Positions 37,402-50,000 of a stretch of 64,000 nucleotides of DNA are shown here, piece by piece (the stretch's first letter is position 1; each line of letters starts with the position of its first letter). The position numbers and the translations under genes are program-made. The notes beneath the pieces were generated by a model that searched no databases, was not told the origin of the DNA, and saw nothing but the letters and a program-made list of their open reading frames with translations. The stretch spans positions 11,470,001-11,534,000 of the forward strand of contig NC_135262.1 in NCBI RefSeq assembly GCF_964204865.1. The letters are read 5' to 3'. The DNA is from Styela clava. Its lineage: Eukaryota > Chordata > Ascidiacea > Stolidobranchia > Styelidae.

Positions 37402-40400
37402 ATGAAAAAAAAGGTTGATATCATGCCAACTAAAATACGACGTAATAGCACAGAGGAATCACAGGAAACTGAAAACTACAGAGAATATGAAGAATGTGGT
37501 TGTGAAACTGGTTGCGGAGGTTGTAAAACTGGAAGGTTAGTTCAACACTTTATACAACCAACAATATTTTATTCAACATTCTAGGAATTGTTGTCAGTTT
37601 CACTTTACACCATCGCCGTAATTAGCATCACATTATATTTTACCTTTATTGATACTGTTTTGTTTTTTTAATTTGTGGATAAACGTTTCTACACGTTTCA
37701 AGGCTGCTATATATAGTAAGATACAACTGAATGCCTGAATATAAGTCTGTGCAGCTTTATGTTTTGGTCAGTATGGATATAAACATGAGCACGACAAGGT
37801 ATCATTGCACATATAAAAAGCTTAAAGAAAATTCAGGGTAGGGTATATAATAGGTTCGCAAACAAGATTTAGAATAAATTTCAATATTTCTATCATAAAA
37901 TAAAATGGTCAAACAGGCTGAATTTATTCAAAATCTCTTTTCCTTTCACTAAACTTTCATTAAATTTACTATTTTGTTATGATGGCATTACTGATATAAA
38001 ATTTAATCGCGACGCATTCACTATATTCACGTTCTCCAAGAATCAACATCGATTGAGCTGGATTGATTTTAATGATTTGCAACTTTATTTCATCAAGTTC
38101 GATATTTAGGAATAGCATTTTCTATCAAACTTCGCAAAAACAACCCTATGTGCAATAATAGCGCATTCCAAACAAATGATTCAGTACGATTCACTTTAAC
38201 AGTAACAACAATTTGCGCTTGGTTTTCGGTTGAAGTACTATCGAAGAGTGGGATTAATGAAAACGGATTACAAAAAGTTACACAATACGTGTAAACAAAA
38301 TCATAGTCCACTCAATGAAATGGTCATGTCAAGTTTTCCCGATAATTGAGAATTTATTCACTAATCAGGCTATTCTAACTATTTACCAGATTACATGGTT
38401 GGTACAAACTTCAAATTTGACGTTTCATTTTGCAAATAAATTATTTTATGAACCTGATTTTTATTGTAGGTGTACAGTACCTTTTCTGAACGTTTTCAAC
38501 AACGCAAAATGGGCTCTTGCATTCTTCTGTATGGGAGTTTTCATTCAAGGTATGACTGTAAATGGAATATCAAGTGTTATAATCAGTACACTGGAAAGAA
38601 GGTAATATTTGTGTATGTCATATTTTGTGAAGAGTAAAAGTTGGTATCCGATGTGTCGCCACTCTATTGATCAACAAACGTATCCTAAAAACTGTCCCCC
38701 ATATTTATAACTATGATCATAAACCCTTGCGCTACTATTCCAGATTCCATTTGCGAAGTTCAGAAACTGGCTTTATTGCAAGTTGCTACGAAATTGGGGT
38801 TTGTATCAGCATTCCTATCGTAACGTACATCGGTGGAAGGGGACACAGACCCATCTGGTTGGGCTGGGGTATATTTATCATTGGGGTTGGAGCAATTGTG
38901 TTTTCTTTACCCCACTTTATTGCTCCAACGTATACAATTATTAACGTCAACACATTCGTATGTGATCAGAATTCCACAGATTGCGAAGCATCAAGCTTGC
39001 GAGTATACAGGTTAGTGTAATTTTGTTTCCGTATGTGCCTTATGTACTAAATTGTTAAAATTGGTAATAAGTTAAGCAGAACGACGGAAACGTCATACGC
39101 ATCTATATTACAAAGCAACTTGAAGTTTTGTCTTATGATGCCATTTTCGACATTGATGTATTACAAAACTATGATTTCGTTCAACAAAAGAGCAATGCTC
39201 AAATAAATAAGTTAAGCAGAACGACGGAAACGTCATACGTATCTATATTACAAAGCAACTTGAAGTTTTGTCTTATGATGCCATTTTTTCGACATTAATA
39301 TATTACAAAACTATGATTTCGTTCAACAAAAGAGCAATGTTCAAATAAATTTGACACGAATGCCAAAAACAACGTACTATCAAATCATTCACACATTCTC
39401 CGGAGTTGAACACCAAGATTACTGAACTGACATTGTGGAACCGCCACACGGTGCGCAACTTTTAATGTTAATGGCGACGTCGCACAAAACTTCGCGGTGA
39501 AAAAGAATCCCACAGAGCCCACAAAAACTTGTGAAATAAATAAAAGTAATAGTCTTCTAGACAACAACAATCTTTAACCACCGGAAATTTCAAAGCAATT
39601 GGTTCAGTAGTTGAAAAGAAGAGAGATTTTTTCACAACAACAACAACAAAAATACCCAAAACACTAACAACGAAAATTAAAATAAAAAGTAAACCATAGG
39701 CCAACTCCATGTCTAGTATATGATTTCAGGAGTAAATGATAACAAGTTCCACTTATAATACAATTACCTCTCGTCAAAACTAGTTCAATGATTTATTTAA
39801 GATGAAATTGAGAAGCATTGCTGTTTTGAACCGATTCGTCGTTGTTGATAGGTTTTCATTGATTCATTTTTTTAATTTTTACTTTAAAATTGTATAATAA
39901 TCTCATATTATTATTTGATTCGTATGACATTTCAGAGGATTCTTCATTGTCGGCCAGCTTTTGCTTGGTATAGGAGCATCACCAGTTTATACTCTAGCTA
40001 TAAACTATCTTGATGAGAATGTTAAAGAAAAATATTCTTCAACGTACCATGGTAATTTATTCACAAACTCTTGCCTTGTACAAAAAAAAATAAAACTAAT
40101 TTATACAGAATCTGGGTCTCAATTACTAAGACCTCCGTTTATGAGAAAAAAAATCCATATCTGTATTTCAATGCTGGGTGATATATTTGAGTCAATTTTC
40201 AGGAATATTCTTCGCCTTTGCTTTGCTTGGTCCTGGTGCCGGATTTCTACTGGGAGGATATTTTCTCAATATTTATGTTAACCCTTGGGAAACGTGAGTT
40301 GTTTCATTTTAAGTAGCGGCAATTACGCAAACTGTGAAGTATTTTAAATTACTTTGTTATAGGGTTAAGATGTCACTGAAACATAAAAGGTTTGGCTTAA

Positions 40401-43400
40401 ATACTATTAATTGTAAAAACACGATAGCAGCATATTTGTATATTTTGAAATATCTGTAAAGAAAATTTTCATAACTAGGCGAATTATGAGATTAAATATG
40501 TAAATTACTATTGAAAAGAGTGAATCACAAGCTGGTGGTTTATTATGCAAAGTTCATTTTATAGAATTTTAATTGAAATTATATTTTAGTCCTTCAGTTG
40601 AATCTACTAGTCTGTTTTGGATCGGAAATTGGTGGATCGGTTTTCTTATCATGGGAGGTTTAGCAGTACTGGTTTCTGTTCCTATTATGATGTATCCGAG
40701 ACAATTGCCAAATACAGATAAAGTCAGACTGGATCGAGAGAAGGAAATGCATCAACAGAAAGACGCAATTAAAATCAAGGGCGATGAAAATTTCGGGAAA
40801 GAGTGAGCACTTTCATCTTTTCAACTTGCATGATGTCCAAAGCAATTTCTTGCAAAGAAATTTTTTTCAAGCGGTTCATTTGGAATTTTATAGACTGAAA
40901 TCTAATTAATATGTTGCTATATAATGACATAATACCATTAAAAGTGGAGCGTGTCCATTTCTGACGATCTGCACTTGTAATATCTAAATCAGGGTGGTCC
41001 AAACCCATGCCCGCGGGCCACATGCGGCCCGCAGCGTCAATATCTGTGGCCCACGTCGCCTTTGCTGAAGGGTAATCGAAAATCGCATTTGGTGTTGTTT
41101 CGTCATAAAAATAACCAGAAAATCTTTTCGACATCTCGTTACATCACTAATGTCATTGAATTGATCAGTGTTACGGCCAGCTGAAGCAACTAGCAAAGTT
41201 GAATAGTGTGCCTGGGTAGTCCAAATTGTTCACTGGCTTTCTATCTTTTTGGTTGGGAATATATTTCAGCAGTTATTTTAACTAAATTTTAATGTTATGT
41301 CCTGAGAATATAATTCTTTCCGGTGATGTTTTGCAACCAGCCTAAACAGTATTAAAAAAATGTTTCTAATATGTTAGAAAAATTAGTAATTACTCTCCTG
41401 TACCTTACATTCGGTAAAATATGATAATCAATCATTCAGCAGTTAGGACAAATATAGTCTAAAACGCCATTTTGCTATCATGTGAGCAATGAGCATTTCC
41501 AAATTTTAATATCGAGAACCCCGTCGATGTTCGAGAGCACTTACATTTACGGGACGACCACTTTCTCCGTTGTGAAGAGTTTGAAATCTTATATTAAATG
41601 TAGATAAATGTTTCAGTGATTTTTCTGGCGTATTTTGAATGTTTCAGCTTGATAAATGACAAACAATGATCAATTGTTTGCACAATAAAAAAGTTTGTTT
41701 TGTATTGCCCTGTTTACCTATTTCTGACACTATTGTGTCCCGCGAACAATGCAAAAACAATTTTGTGGCCCGCGAAGGCAACAACCTTGGACCACGCTGA
41801 TCTAATTGCTTCTAACTTGTAGTGTAGTCATAGGTTTTTAGCCTCACCATTTAGTATTCAAGTTCTTTATTCGTGGATGTTCGTTGGTAACCATAAGCAA
41901 AAATGCAATTCAAAATCGAGTTCTTTTTGGACCTATCCATTTTCTTTCTTCCTAAATCAATTTCTAATTGATGTAGCATTCGTGACGCACCTAGATGTCT
42001 TTATATTATTCTGAAAAATCCAACGTTGATTGTCATATCCATCAGTGGTGCAATGGACTCCGGGATCGTGTCGGCTTTTTCAGCATTTGGAGCGAAATAT
42101 ATTGAAACAATGTTTAATATGACATCTTCAACAGCGGCTATATATTTTGGTATGAAATTTTTGTTTTTAGAAATATCTATCACCATTACTATATATATTT
42201 AAGGTATATAAGCGAGAAGAGACATATATATAGAATCGGTTTATATATACAGTATTTAAATATTTGTGTTCGGTTCGATTAATTATGTTAATATGTTATT
42301 TAGGATTTTGTAAAAAAAAGTTTCACGAATATATATTTTACATTGTCAACATTTAGGTTAGGGTTTGTTTAATATATCAATCTTTTTGCTCTGCATTGCT
42401 TCAGGAATTGCCGTGATTGTATCAGCCTTTACTGGCAACTTATTAAGTGGAATATTGGTGTCAAAATTTGAATTGAAAGTACCTCAGATGATAAGGTTTT
42501 GCCTTGTAGCAACATCGTTGGCGTTTGCGTGTTTGTTTGCGTTTTTGATATACTGCGAGACTCCAGGTAAGAATAACGAAGAAGAAGAAAACATTAATCA
42601 ATTCTGTAGTAATTGTATCTGACTCGCTTTGTATATATAATGAATTGTGCTATTTAGGTGATAGTTTAAACTTGTTTTCGATGGTAAATAATCTACGTAA
42701 CGTTACACATGACTGATTAGGGGTGGTTCCAAACATTTTTTTGTTAAATTTCTCCATTTCGCCTATTTTGGCACTCTTTTGTCCTCCCTCACTATTAGTA
42801 AAAACTACTTTATTTATTCTATGCTTAATGGATCATTAGCTAGTGTTATGCTCCAGTCGCACTACCGCTTTTGTACAATTAAGGAAGTTCATAAAGTATA
42901 AATAAGTATAAAAGTGACAAATAATAAAAAAAAACTAAAAAATATTAGTAATACTACATCAAATACAAAACTTCCTCCCCGAGAACGATAAAATTCTTTC
43001 TCTGGGAGGATTCTTTGAAGTCGACTACTTCGAAGTCTTCTGAAGACTGCATGTCACTGGGAAAGTCTTTTGCATAGGATTTAAAACTGGTAATTTCCTT
43101 TTCTAATATATATATCTAACACACAGATGTTGCGGGAGTAAACATGCCATATAATACAAACTCTGAAATGACTACGTGTCAATCTTCTTGTGGTTGCAGC
43201 ACTAACTTCTTCAGTCCTATATGTGGTGCAGATCAGCTGACGTATGTGTCATTTTGTGACGCGGAATGCAGCGTAGAGGATCCGGTAAGTTTTCAACTTT
43301 TATTCTCACACTCTAGATTGAAGTTATTAATTGTCTTTCAAAAACAGAAGTTAATTACTGTACAGATCACATTCAAAATTTCAGATAACAGATGAGGTTT

Positions 43401-45340
43401 TGAGCAAATACCCGCCGTTTAATATCATCGCGAATTAGTGCTCCATCTTAATGCAAAATCGTCGGTAGCGGTACTTTTTGTCTTCAATACAAGCGAACAA
43501 TGCTCAAATATGTGAATACTAGACCGAAACGAAGTGGTACGGGTATGCCAACTGCCACAGTAGACTACCGGTACGGCATTGTTCACGACATCGCCTCACA
43601 ACCAGATCGCAAACGCGGAACCGCCACAAGGGGCGCAACTTTCAATTCTGATGACGTCATCGTAGACAATAAACAAATCACTCGGAGTCCAAAAAAAATT
43701 TTTGAAATAAATAAAAGTAATGGCTTTCCAGCGAAAACTACAATCTGTGGGGATGCTGTAGCAAGAGTGAAGATAACTAACCTGAGTCATTCAATAAATA
43801 GTCTTGCTGCACACTAACACAAATATATTTCCGTTTTTCTGGTCGGGTAGGACACTGTGGATCTCGTTTTTTTTAATTAGAATTAGTTTTTTTGAACAGA
43901 AATATATTTGTGTTAGTGTGCATCAAGACTATTTATTGAATTACTCAGGATGACTGTATGTATGTTTTAAATTTTTTTCTAGAGCTATACAAACTGCAGC
44001 AAGGTGTTCAATTCCACTATCATTACCTCACTTAAAAACGCAACAGCTACTAAAGGGAAATGTAGCACTGGATCATGTCCCAGTGTTGCACTATTTTTAT
44101 TTTTTGGTGGATTAGCAACATTCTTCGGCTACCTCAAATCGCAATCAGCTCTACAGGTTAATGGCATTTTTTTCTAAAACTCGTATAACTATAAAAAAAA
44201 AAACTCAATATATTGATACCATGTTTTGTGTCAAGAATGATATCGGCTCTTTTTTGGCAAAACTGCTGTTTTTTTATTCTATTATTGGTAAGCATATTTA
44301 CAAATAGGAAGAAAAATGATACCACCCATATAAAATACTTAAAAAAAAACAATATCTGCATCACTTTCAAAACTTTTATATATATTTTAGATATCTTTAC
44401 GTAGCATTCCGTTACATCAACGTTCTTTTGCGTTAGGAATACAGGTGAGTTCAAATAATCTGCCATAATCAAAGTGGATAACAACCAGATGTAATATTTT
44501 AATTGAACGTACGTGTACGACAATATCCATCTTCAGGATTTAAAAAAGTCTAATATTTCAAAGCCAATAAATTGGTTATTTTGGGTCACTAAATCAACTA
44601 ATAGTAGTAGCAGACTAAAACTTATCAACCCAATATTGCAAGAAGAAAAAATTATCTTTTATCAACTAAATAACAGCAAGTTATTTAAATCTGATACCAA
44701 CTTTTTATAATTATCAGTGGTTGATTATGAGAACATTGGGTCAGATTCCTCTACCAATCATTCTTGGAAAAATACTGGACCTTTCTTGTATTTTATGGGG
44801 ACAAGAATGTGGGGAATGTGGAGCTTGCAAAATGTACGATGGTCCATCGATGTCAAAATATTTAACTATAATGGCCACGACTGCAAAAGTAGGTTGAGAT
44901 TTATAATATTATTATGTTACAATACCAAAGGTTCATTGCTCAATTATAATGTTGCCAGAATTACAACTCAACCATAATGTTTTAATAAAACAATAAATAT
45001 TTAGTTTACGAAATTGAACAACTAGCAACTTGAGTTTTTTGCGAACAACTTTTTTGTGGCGCAATATTGTTTACAAAGACTTTCGTAATATTTAAAAATA
45101 CACAAAATATGGTTTATTTATTTTTTTTATAAATTACGTCTATAACAGGGTGTAAGTTTGATATGTCTCCTCATCGTATGGAAAGTATATAAACCGCCTG
45201 TCGAAAAAGAAAATGGCGAAGAAGTAGTTGCTTCTGATGACTTCAACAGACGATCAACTGGTGCTAACGTTGCTAACGGAGAATCTACAAAGAAGGAACC
45301 ACCAAGTGCTATTGATAATCCAGCGTTTAGTGATAGTTGA
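37402..45340 (+). CDS. Solute carrier organic anion transporter (SLCO/OATP), copy 1
   Basis: Plasma-membrane transporter for sodium-independent uptake of bulky organic anions. Thirteen exons join in phase into 678 residues: 37402-37535, 38470-38601, 38744-39010, 39936-40051, 40203-40293, 40590-40802, 41977-42149, 42405-42566, 43127-43284, 43983-44156, 44391-44444, 44718-44888, 45149-45340. The N-terminal cytosolic tail has a Cys cluster (ECGCETGCGGCKTG). About twelve membrane segments follow in the usual OATP order. The superfamily signature is WIGNWWIGFL (257-266). A Kazal-like extracellular loop is in exon 9 (CGCSTNFFSPICG onward, about 430-482), and LGQIPLPIILGKILD with GECGACKMYD is near the end. 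The C-terminal tail is long and acidic and ends NPAFSDS. The start is the first ATG after an acceptor-like AAACAG. Exon 6 could read into a TGA, but a GA|GTGAGC donor keeps the frame and matches the family. Its paralogue lies tail to tail at 47039-53529. Substrate is unknown. Confidence 0.93.
39066..39347 (+). repeat. Tandem duplication, 140-bp unit, two copies
   Basis: The segment starting AATAAGTTAAGCAGAACGAC at 39066 is repeated from 39206 with few differences, in intron 3 of SLCO copy 1. The high similarity suggests a recent event. Confidence 0.9.
39430..39700 (+). repeat. Dispersed repeat family B copy
   Basis: This stretch in intron 3 of SLCO copy 1 shares blocks with 43605-43745 (GAACCGCCACA, GCGCAACTTT, TGAAATAAATAAAAGTAAT) and, on the other strand, with 5640-5830 (AAATTTCAAAGCAATTGGT). 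It ends in an AAC-rich microsatellite near 39637-39665. Weaker copies lie near 571-660, 1150-1290 (minus) and 31925-32150. Confidence 0.65.
40990..41799. mobile_element. Non-autonomous hAT-type element
   Basis: An 810-bp element in intron 6 of SLCO copy 1. The left end CAGGGTGGTCCAAACC and right end GGACCACGCTG are imperfect inverted repeats with GGCCCGC-rich subterminal sequence. The flanking 8-mers ATCTAAAT (40982-40989) and ATCTAATT (41800-41807) differ at one base, a slightly decayed target duplication. Confidence 0.82.
43605..43745 (+). repeat. Dispersed repeat family B copy
   Basis: In intron 9 of SLCO copy 1. It shares GAACCGCCACA, GCGCAACTTT and TGAAATAAATAAAAGTAAT with 39430-39700 at similar spacing, so the two are copies of one family. 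Confidence 0.6.
43782..43948. repeat. Inverted repeat with arms of about 50 bp
   Basis: The left arm (about 43782-43832: CTGAGTCATTCAATAAATAG and on) is matched in reverse complement by the right arm (about 43900-43948), with a loop of roughly 65 bases. It lies just upstream of SLCO copy 1 exon 10 and abuts a family B repeat. It could be a foldback element or an inverted duplication. Confidence 0.8.
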
Positions 45341-45370
45341 GAGCTAACTGTATACAAGACCAATATGATA

Positions 45371-45810
45371 AATTCATTCGAGGTAAATAACTCCAATGAG
45401 GAATTCCATAATTGAAATTTTGAGTAATGCCACAGCAGTGTTACCCAACTCACTAGGTTTCAGATAAACAACATATGCGAGGAATTGAACCCAACCTTTC
45501 TAACTATGTGTACATGTATTAGAGAAACAAAATGAATTCGTATCTCCAAATAGTTTTTTTGTAGGCTTTATCTGGAGTGTAATTCCTGGAGTGTAATTCA
45601 TTCGGGGTAAATAACTCCAATGAGGAATTCCATAATTGAAATTTTGAGTAATGCCACAGCAGTGTTACCCAACTCACTAGGTTTCAGATAAACAACATAT
45701 GCGAGGAATTGAACACAACCTTTCTAACTATGTGTACATGTATTAGAGAAACAAAATGAATTCGTATCTCCAAATAGTTATTTTGTAGGCTTTATCTGGA
45801 GTGTAATTCC
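45371..45810 (+). repeat. Tandem duplication, 224-bp unit, two copies
   Basis: The block starting AATTCATTCGAGGTAAATAA at 45371 recurs from 45595 with only a few substitutions. It begins about 30 bases after the SLCO copy 1 stop codon, so it probably duplicates 3' UTR sequence. Confidence 0.92.
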
Positions 45811-45821
45811 AAGTGTAAAAC

Positions 45822-45827
45822 AATAAA
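45822..45827 (+). terminator. Candidate SLCO copy 1 polyadenylation signal
   Basis: AATAAA about 480 bases after the stop codon, directly after the tandem duplication. Assignment is by position. Confidence 0.45.
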
Positions 45828-46024
45828 GAACTGTTTGTATTCAGGAAGAAAATAAAAACGTTCGATACTAATCACATGTTTTCAGTAATTTCAAATAATG
45901 CAATACGAAGTCATTATTACTTCACCAAAAACAAATCAGCAGTACTGCAAAATATGGTTGCATAGTTCAATAAATCTCAGTTTAATATATATATATATTG
46001 TCACTGTCGATCAATAACTTAAAG

Positions 46025-46853
46025 CAGGGTCGTCCAACCCGTGGCCCGCGGAAGCATTTTGAGTGGCCCACGCTGAATTTTCAGAATTGAATAAAAAATT
46101 GAGTAAAACTATTTTTCGAGTGAAGTAGTTTATAAAGATGTGATACAAAAATTTTGTTTATTTCCCTGAAATGCGCTCTGCCAGCTCTTCCAAACGAGCC
46201 ATGAGTGATTTTTTGATTCGATGCCAACTGAGAAGAGATATCGATACATAAAGGTGCCACAATCGAAGCCATTTTCAGAAAAAAAAATTCGTTAAGGAAT
46301 GTATATTATGTATTGTTCGGGTTGTCAATGTTTTACGTCCGGCAATAAAAGAGGTGTTTCCAAAAATAGCCTGTCAAGACAGATAGATTATAACTCGTCG
46401 TGTTGAAGAGCTTAGGAACTTTATAGCGGAAACTTTAATTGCAAAAGCGAGAAAATTTTCATCGTATTTCTGGTTAGTTGGCGACTTGGCGATCTTCTTT
46501 CGGAGAGTTAATGATGATATGAAATTACAGCGGAGATCGCAGCCATTGTCCCTGTTGATAGTACGACTAGAGGCATTGGTTTGTTAAGAGCTGTGATAAA
46601 CATGATCAAGCGTTTTGTCTTGTCCTTGGCGAAACTTTCAGGAATAACCACTGATGGCGCCCCACCAAAAGTTGGGAAACAACAGTTTTATTGTTCTAAT
46701 ATTTGTGAAAGTTTGGTGTGAGGATATTTTTTGTTTTTTCATCAACCTGTAGTTAGTGTAGCAAAACTAGAACATAACTACCATGTTAAGTGACCCGTGC
46801 AATTATTGGTGAACCACATGTGGCCCTTCGGTCAAAAAGGTTGGCCGACCCTG
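46025..46853 (+). mobile_element. Decayed hAT-type element with transposase remnant
   Basis: An 829-bp element between the SLCO genes. The left end CAGGGTCGTCCAACCC and right end GGTTGGCCGACCCTG are inverted. The flanking 8-mers ACTTAAAG (46017-46024) and ACTTGAAG (46854-46861) differ at one base. Around 46634-46690 the plus strand reads LSGITTDGAPPKVGK, a conserved stretch of hAT transposases; surrounding frames are broken by stops and shifts. It is an internally deleted, inactive relative of an autonomous hAT element. Confidence 0.85.
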
Positions 46854-47038
46854 ACTTGAAGGCACATGAAAATAAAGCAGTTGCACACAAACGCTGTGTC
46901 AAATGCTTTGTCAAATACTATTTTCATCTTGACACATGCTTAAAGTAAGTAGGCTAATTCAAAAATATAGCCACAAACATCTAAAAATCGATATGATGTT
47001 TCCAAGTAAAACAAATTGTATGTTTCAATGACGACATA

Positions 47039-50000
47039 TTAATTGGAACTCGTGTCAAATTTGTCGTTCGAAGAATCAGATTCTTCTTTTTCCATCTTTG
47101 GTGGTTTGTAAACTTTTAACGCACCCATGTAACAAAATCCTCCCAATGCCTGTTAAAAAAATATAAAAGCCCCTTTAATATTTGAATTGAATGACTACAT
47201 TTGAAAAATAAAATGAAAATAATTCAATTCAAATTTACTGAGTTATTTATAAAATAGACAACCAGTTGAAAGTATTTTCAAAAATGTAAAATTAGGTTTT
47301 ATATTTATGCAATCAAGTAATATGTAGATTAGTTTAATCTGTGGGGTGATTTCCCAAATAAAAGTGAAAAATTTCAATCGTCTAGTGACTTTCTAGAAGG
47401 AAAAAAAGGGTTTAGCCTTGTTCATTAGTCAGATGGTCAGGTATGAAAAAAATTCTAATCAGCATCAACAAGAAACTACTAGTAGGAAATGGATTCCACA
47501 AGGAGGATACAAATCTCAGCATAAACATTTTACTGGTGAGGTGGAACTCTAGTCTTCTTTTATGTATATATATTTAATGGACTAGAGCTAGCGTCTGATC
47601 AAATTAAAGGATCAAAAATATCATCAGTTGCAACAAGAATACACTACAGGCGAAGAAAGCCCTAAATATTGCTCAAAGGGGTGAATATTCAAGTCGTTGT
47701 TTGAATCGAATATCTAATCTAAACATTTGAAGTCATCATGCTTTATTGTCATTTTAATAATTAGGTATATAAATCTGAGTATACGTGACTTCAGTAAGGT
47801 ATGGGCGGTATGAGTGAAGCGACGATTGCGGCTGGCCGGAAAGTGGGCAAATATTGAAAATCTAAATTTACGTTTAAACGATTGCGAAACATCGACCATA
47901 TTTATCCAAAGTGCAACAACCGCATCTACGTTGGAAGTAAATCAAGAAGGAAGTGTTATCGCGGCATATAACTGGGTAGTCAGTGGGCCCGACACCTTCC
48001 GCAGCTTACCAAGATGCTCGGTAACAAATGCTCTAGTCTGTATAAATTTATAATTTGCAGCGCTGGGAAGTTTATCGAAAACGATTCAATCGTTAGCCGA
48101 GAAATGGTTGCTGGTTATTCTTTTAACCGTCGCTGAACATAAGTTGACGTCATCAAATTTGACGTATAATAATGAAGTGTGACTAGCGTTCAAAATCAAT
48201 TGTAACCGGTTAATATTCAAAAAAACGACTAACTGATCAACAGCTGACCAGAATCAGCATTTAGAAATTATATATAGTTATGTGCGTTTCATTAATGATG
48301 CGCAATAAATTGTGTTATTTTAACAAGTTTTGTGAACTTTCTTTACAGAAACTATTTTCATTATGATAATTGAAACCTTTGTTCCGTACCAGTGGTATTG
48401 TGTGAAACAATGTAAGGTAAATCGACATGCTCTGGTTGTCATAATCTTTGCATGCACCACATTCCCCACATTCTTTATCCCAGACTAAACAAGTGAGATC
48501 GAGAACTTTTCCAGTGATAATCGGCATTGGTATTTGTCCAAGTAGTCGAATAATCGTCCACTAAAAAGAGTGGTTATAAAATAAATAAAACAAAATTGTA
48601 GAAAACTGTAAATATTGTTGTATCAAAATCATGATATCTTACTTGCACGCCAATTGAAAATGACCTCTGATTAAATGGAACACTTCTCAGAGAGGTCTGA
48701 AAATAACATACATTATATTATTCCATGTTGGCAAGAAAGTATAACAGAATTTTTAGGCATAAAAGAAAAATAGCCTACCTGCAAACCTGGCATGGCTTTC
48801 AAGAATGTTGTAAATAAGCCGAGCCCTGCGACAATCAGGAAAATGTAACCTCGACTATTACATGATTCATTTATACATCTTCCGCTTTTTACTGTTATAT
48901 TCCGCTGCAGTACAGTACAGTTATAATAACCCTATAATTAATGAGAACAGGTAACTTTTTATGCACGAACATCCTTGTGCGAACCGTAAATAAAAATGAG
49001 GTAGATTAGGTTATCGGGGTTGAAATTCATGGTTGATTAAACAGTCTAAAGACTCTATAACATGGTTTTGTACTAATTAAAACAGCTTCGACCAAACGCT
49101 TCCTGAATCAAATTTGAACATACATTTGAACCCACGACAATTGCACTTGCACACTATTGCACCATGGAAATTTTTTTGTTTTGCGAATAGTTGAACCCAA
49201 CTAACCCTAACCCATGGGTTCTAGCACCCGCATATAGATTGAACCCGCGGATATACACATGGGGTCAAATTTACGTGGGTTCAAATGTACGGTCACCCCT
49301 ATATACATAAAAAAAATGCTTGCCTCTGCTCCAGTGTTAGTGTAAATGCAGTTCATATCACAATGCGACAAATACGTCATACCTTCATTTGTGCATATAG
49401 GACTATATGTGTCAACAGTACATCCGCATACTGACTTGCATCTCAAAATATTATTACCAGTACTGACACCATATCCCGCAATTGCTGAAATAGGATCACG
49501 CGATTTTAAAACAAGGGTTTTCGAAAGTTTGCAAAAACATTATTGCCATCTGGAAAAGCCGTGGTATATAATTCAGATGGTATGGTACTTCAGATAATAT
49601 CGTCGAAAAAGACGAAAACATCACGTCCACTTGTCCCATACTTGACCGTCATGTCCCATATCTTTTAATACACACAAGTGATACAAGTGGGACAAGTGTA
49701 AGACAGTTTTGAGACACCCGCAAAATAAGGAAAGTCTACAATCAGTCTTACAAGCATCCGTTAATTATCAATTAATTAGTAAACACTTACTTAGATTGTA
49801 TCATATACCTCCGTAGGGGTGTGCATGTGATATTATACATATATATTTTACTCAATTATCTGTGTAACCATATTAAAGAACAAAACTGATAAAATAAACT
49901 CACGAGGTTTTTCACATCTCAAGAGATAAATCATGTAAATTCCGACAGAAAGTACAGAGCAGACAATGCACAACTTTAACATTTGTCTGAGTTTCATTTT

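Larger units (their letters stand above)
45341..47038. other. Spacer between the convergent SLCO genes
   Basis: No host exon is supported. It holds the 3' end of SLCO copy 1, a 224-bp tandem duplication and a hAT-type element, each listed separately. Confidence 0.6.

Noticed and set aside
40775..41196. 119- and 70-residue minus-strand frames
   Set aside because: They straddle an SLCO exon and the end of a hAT-type element, with no recognisable domain.
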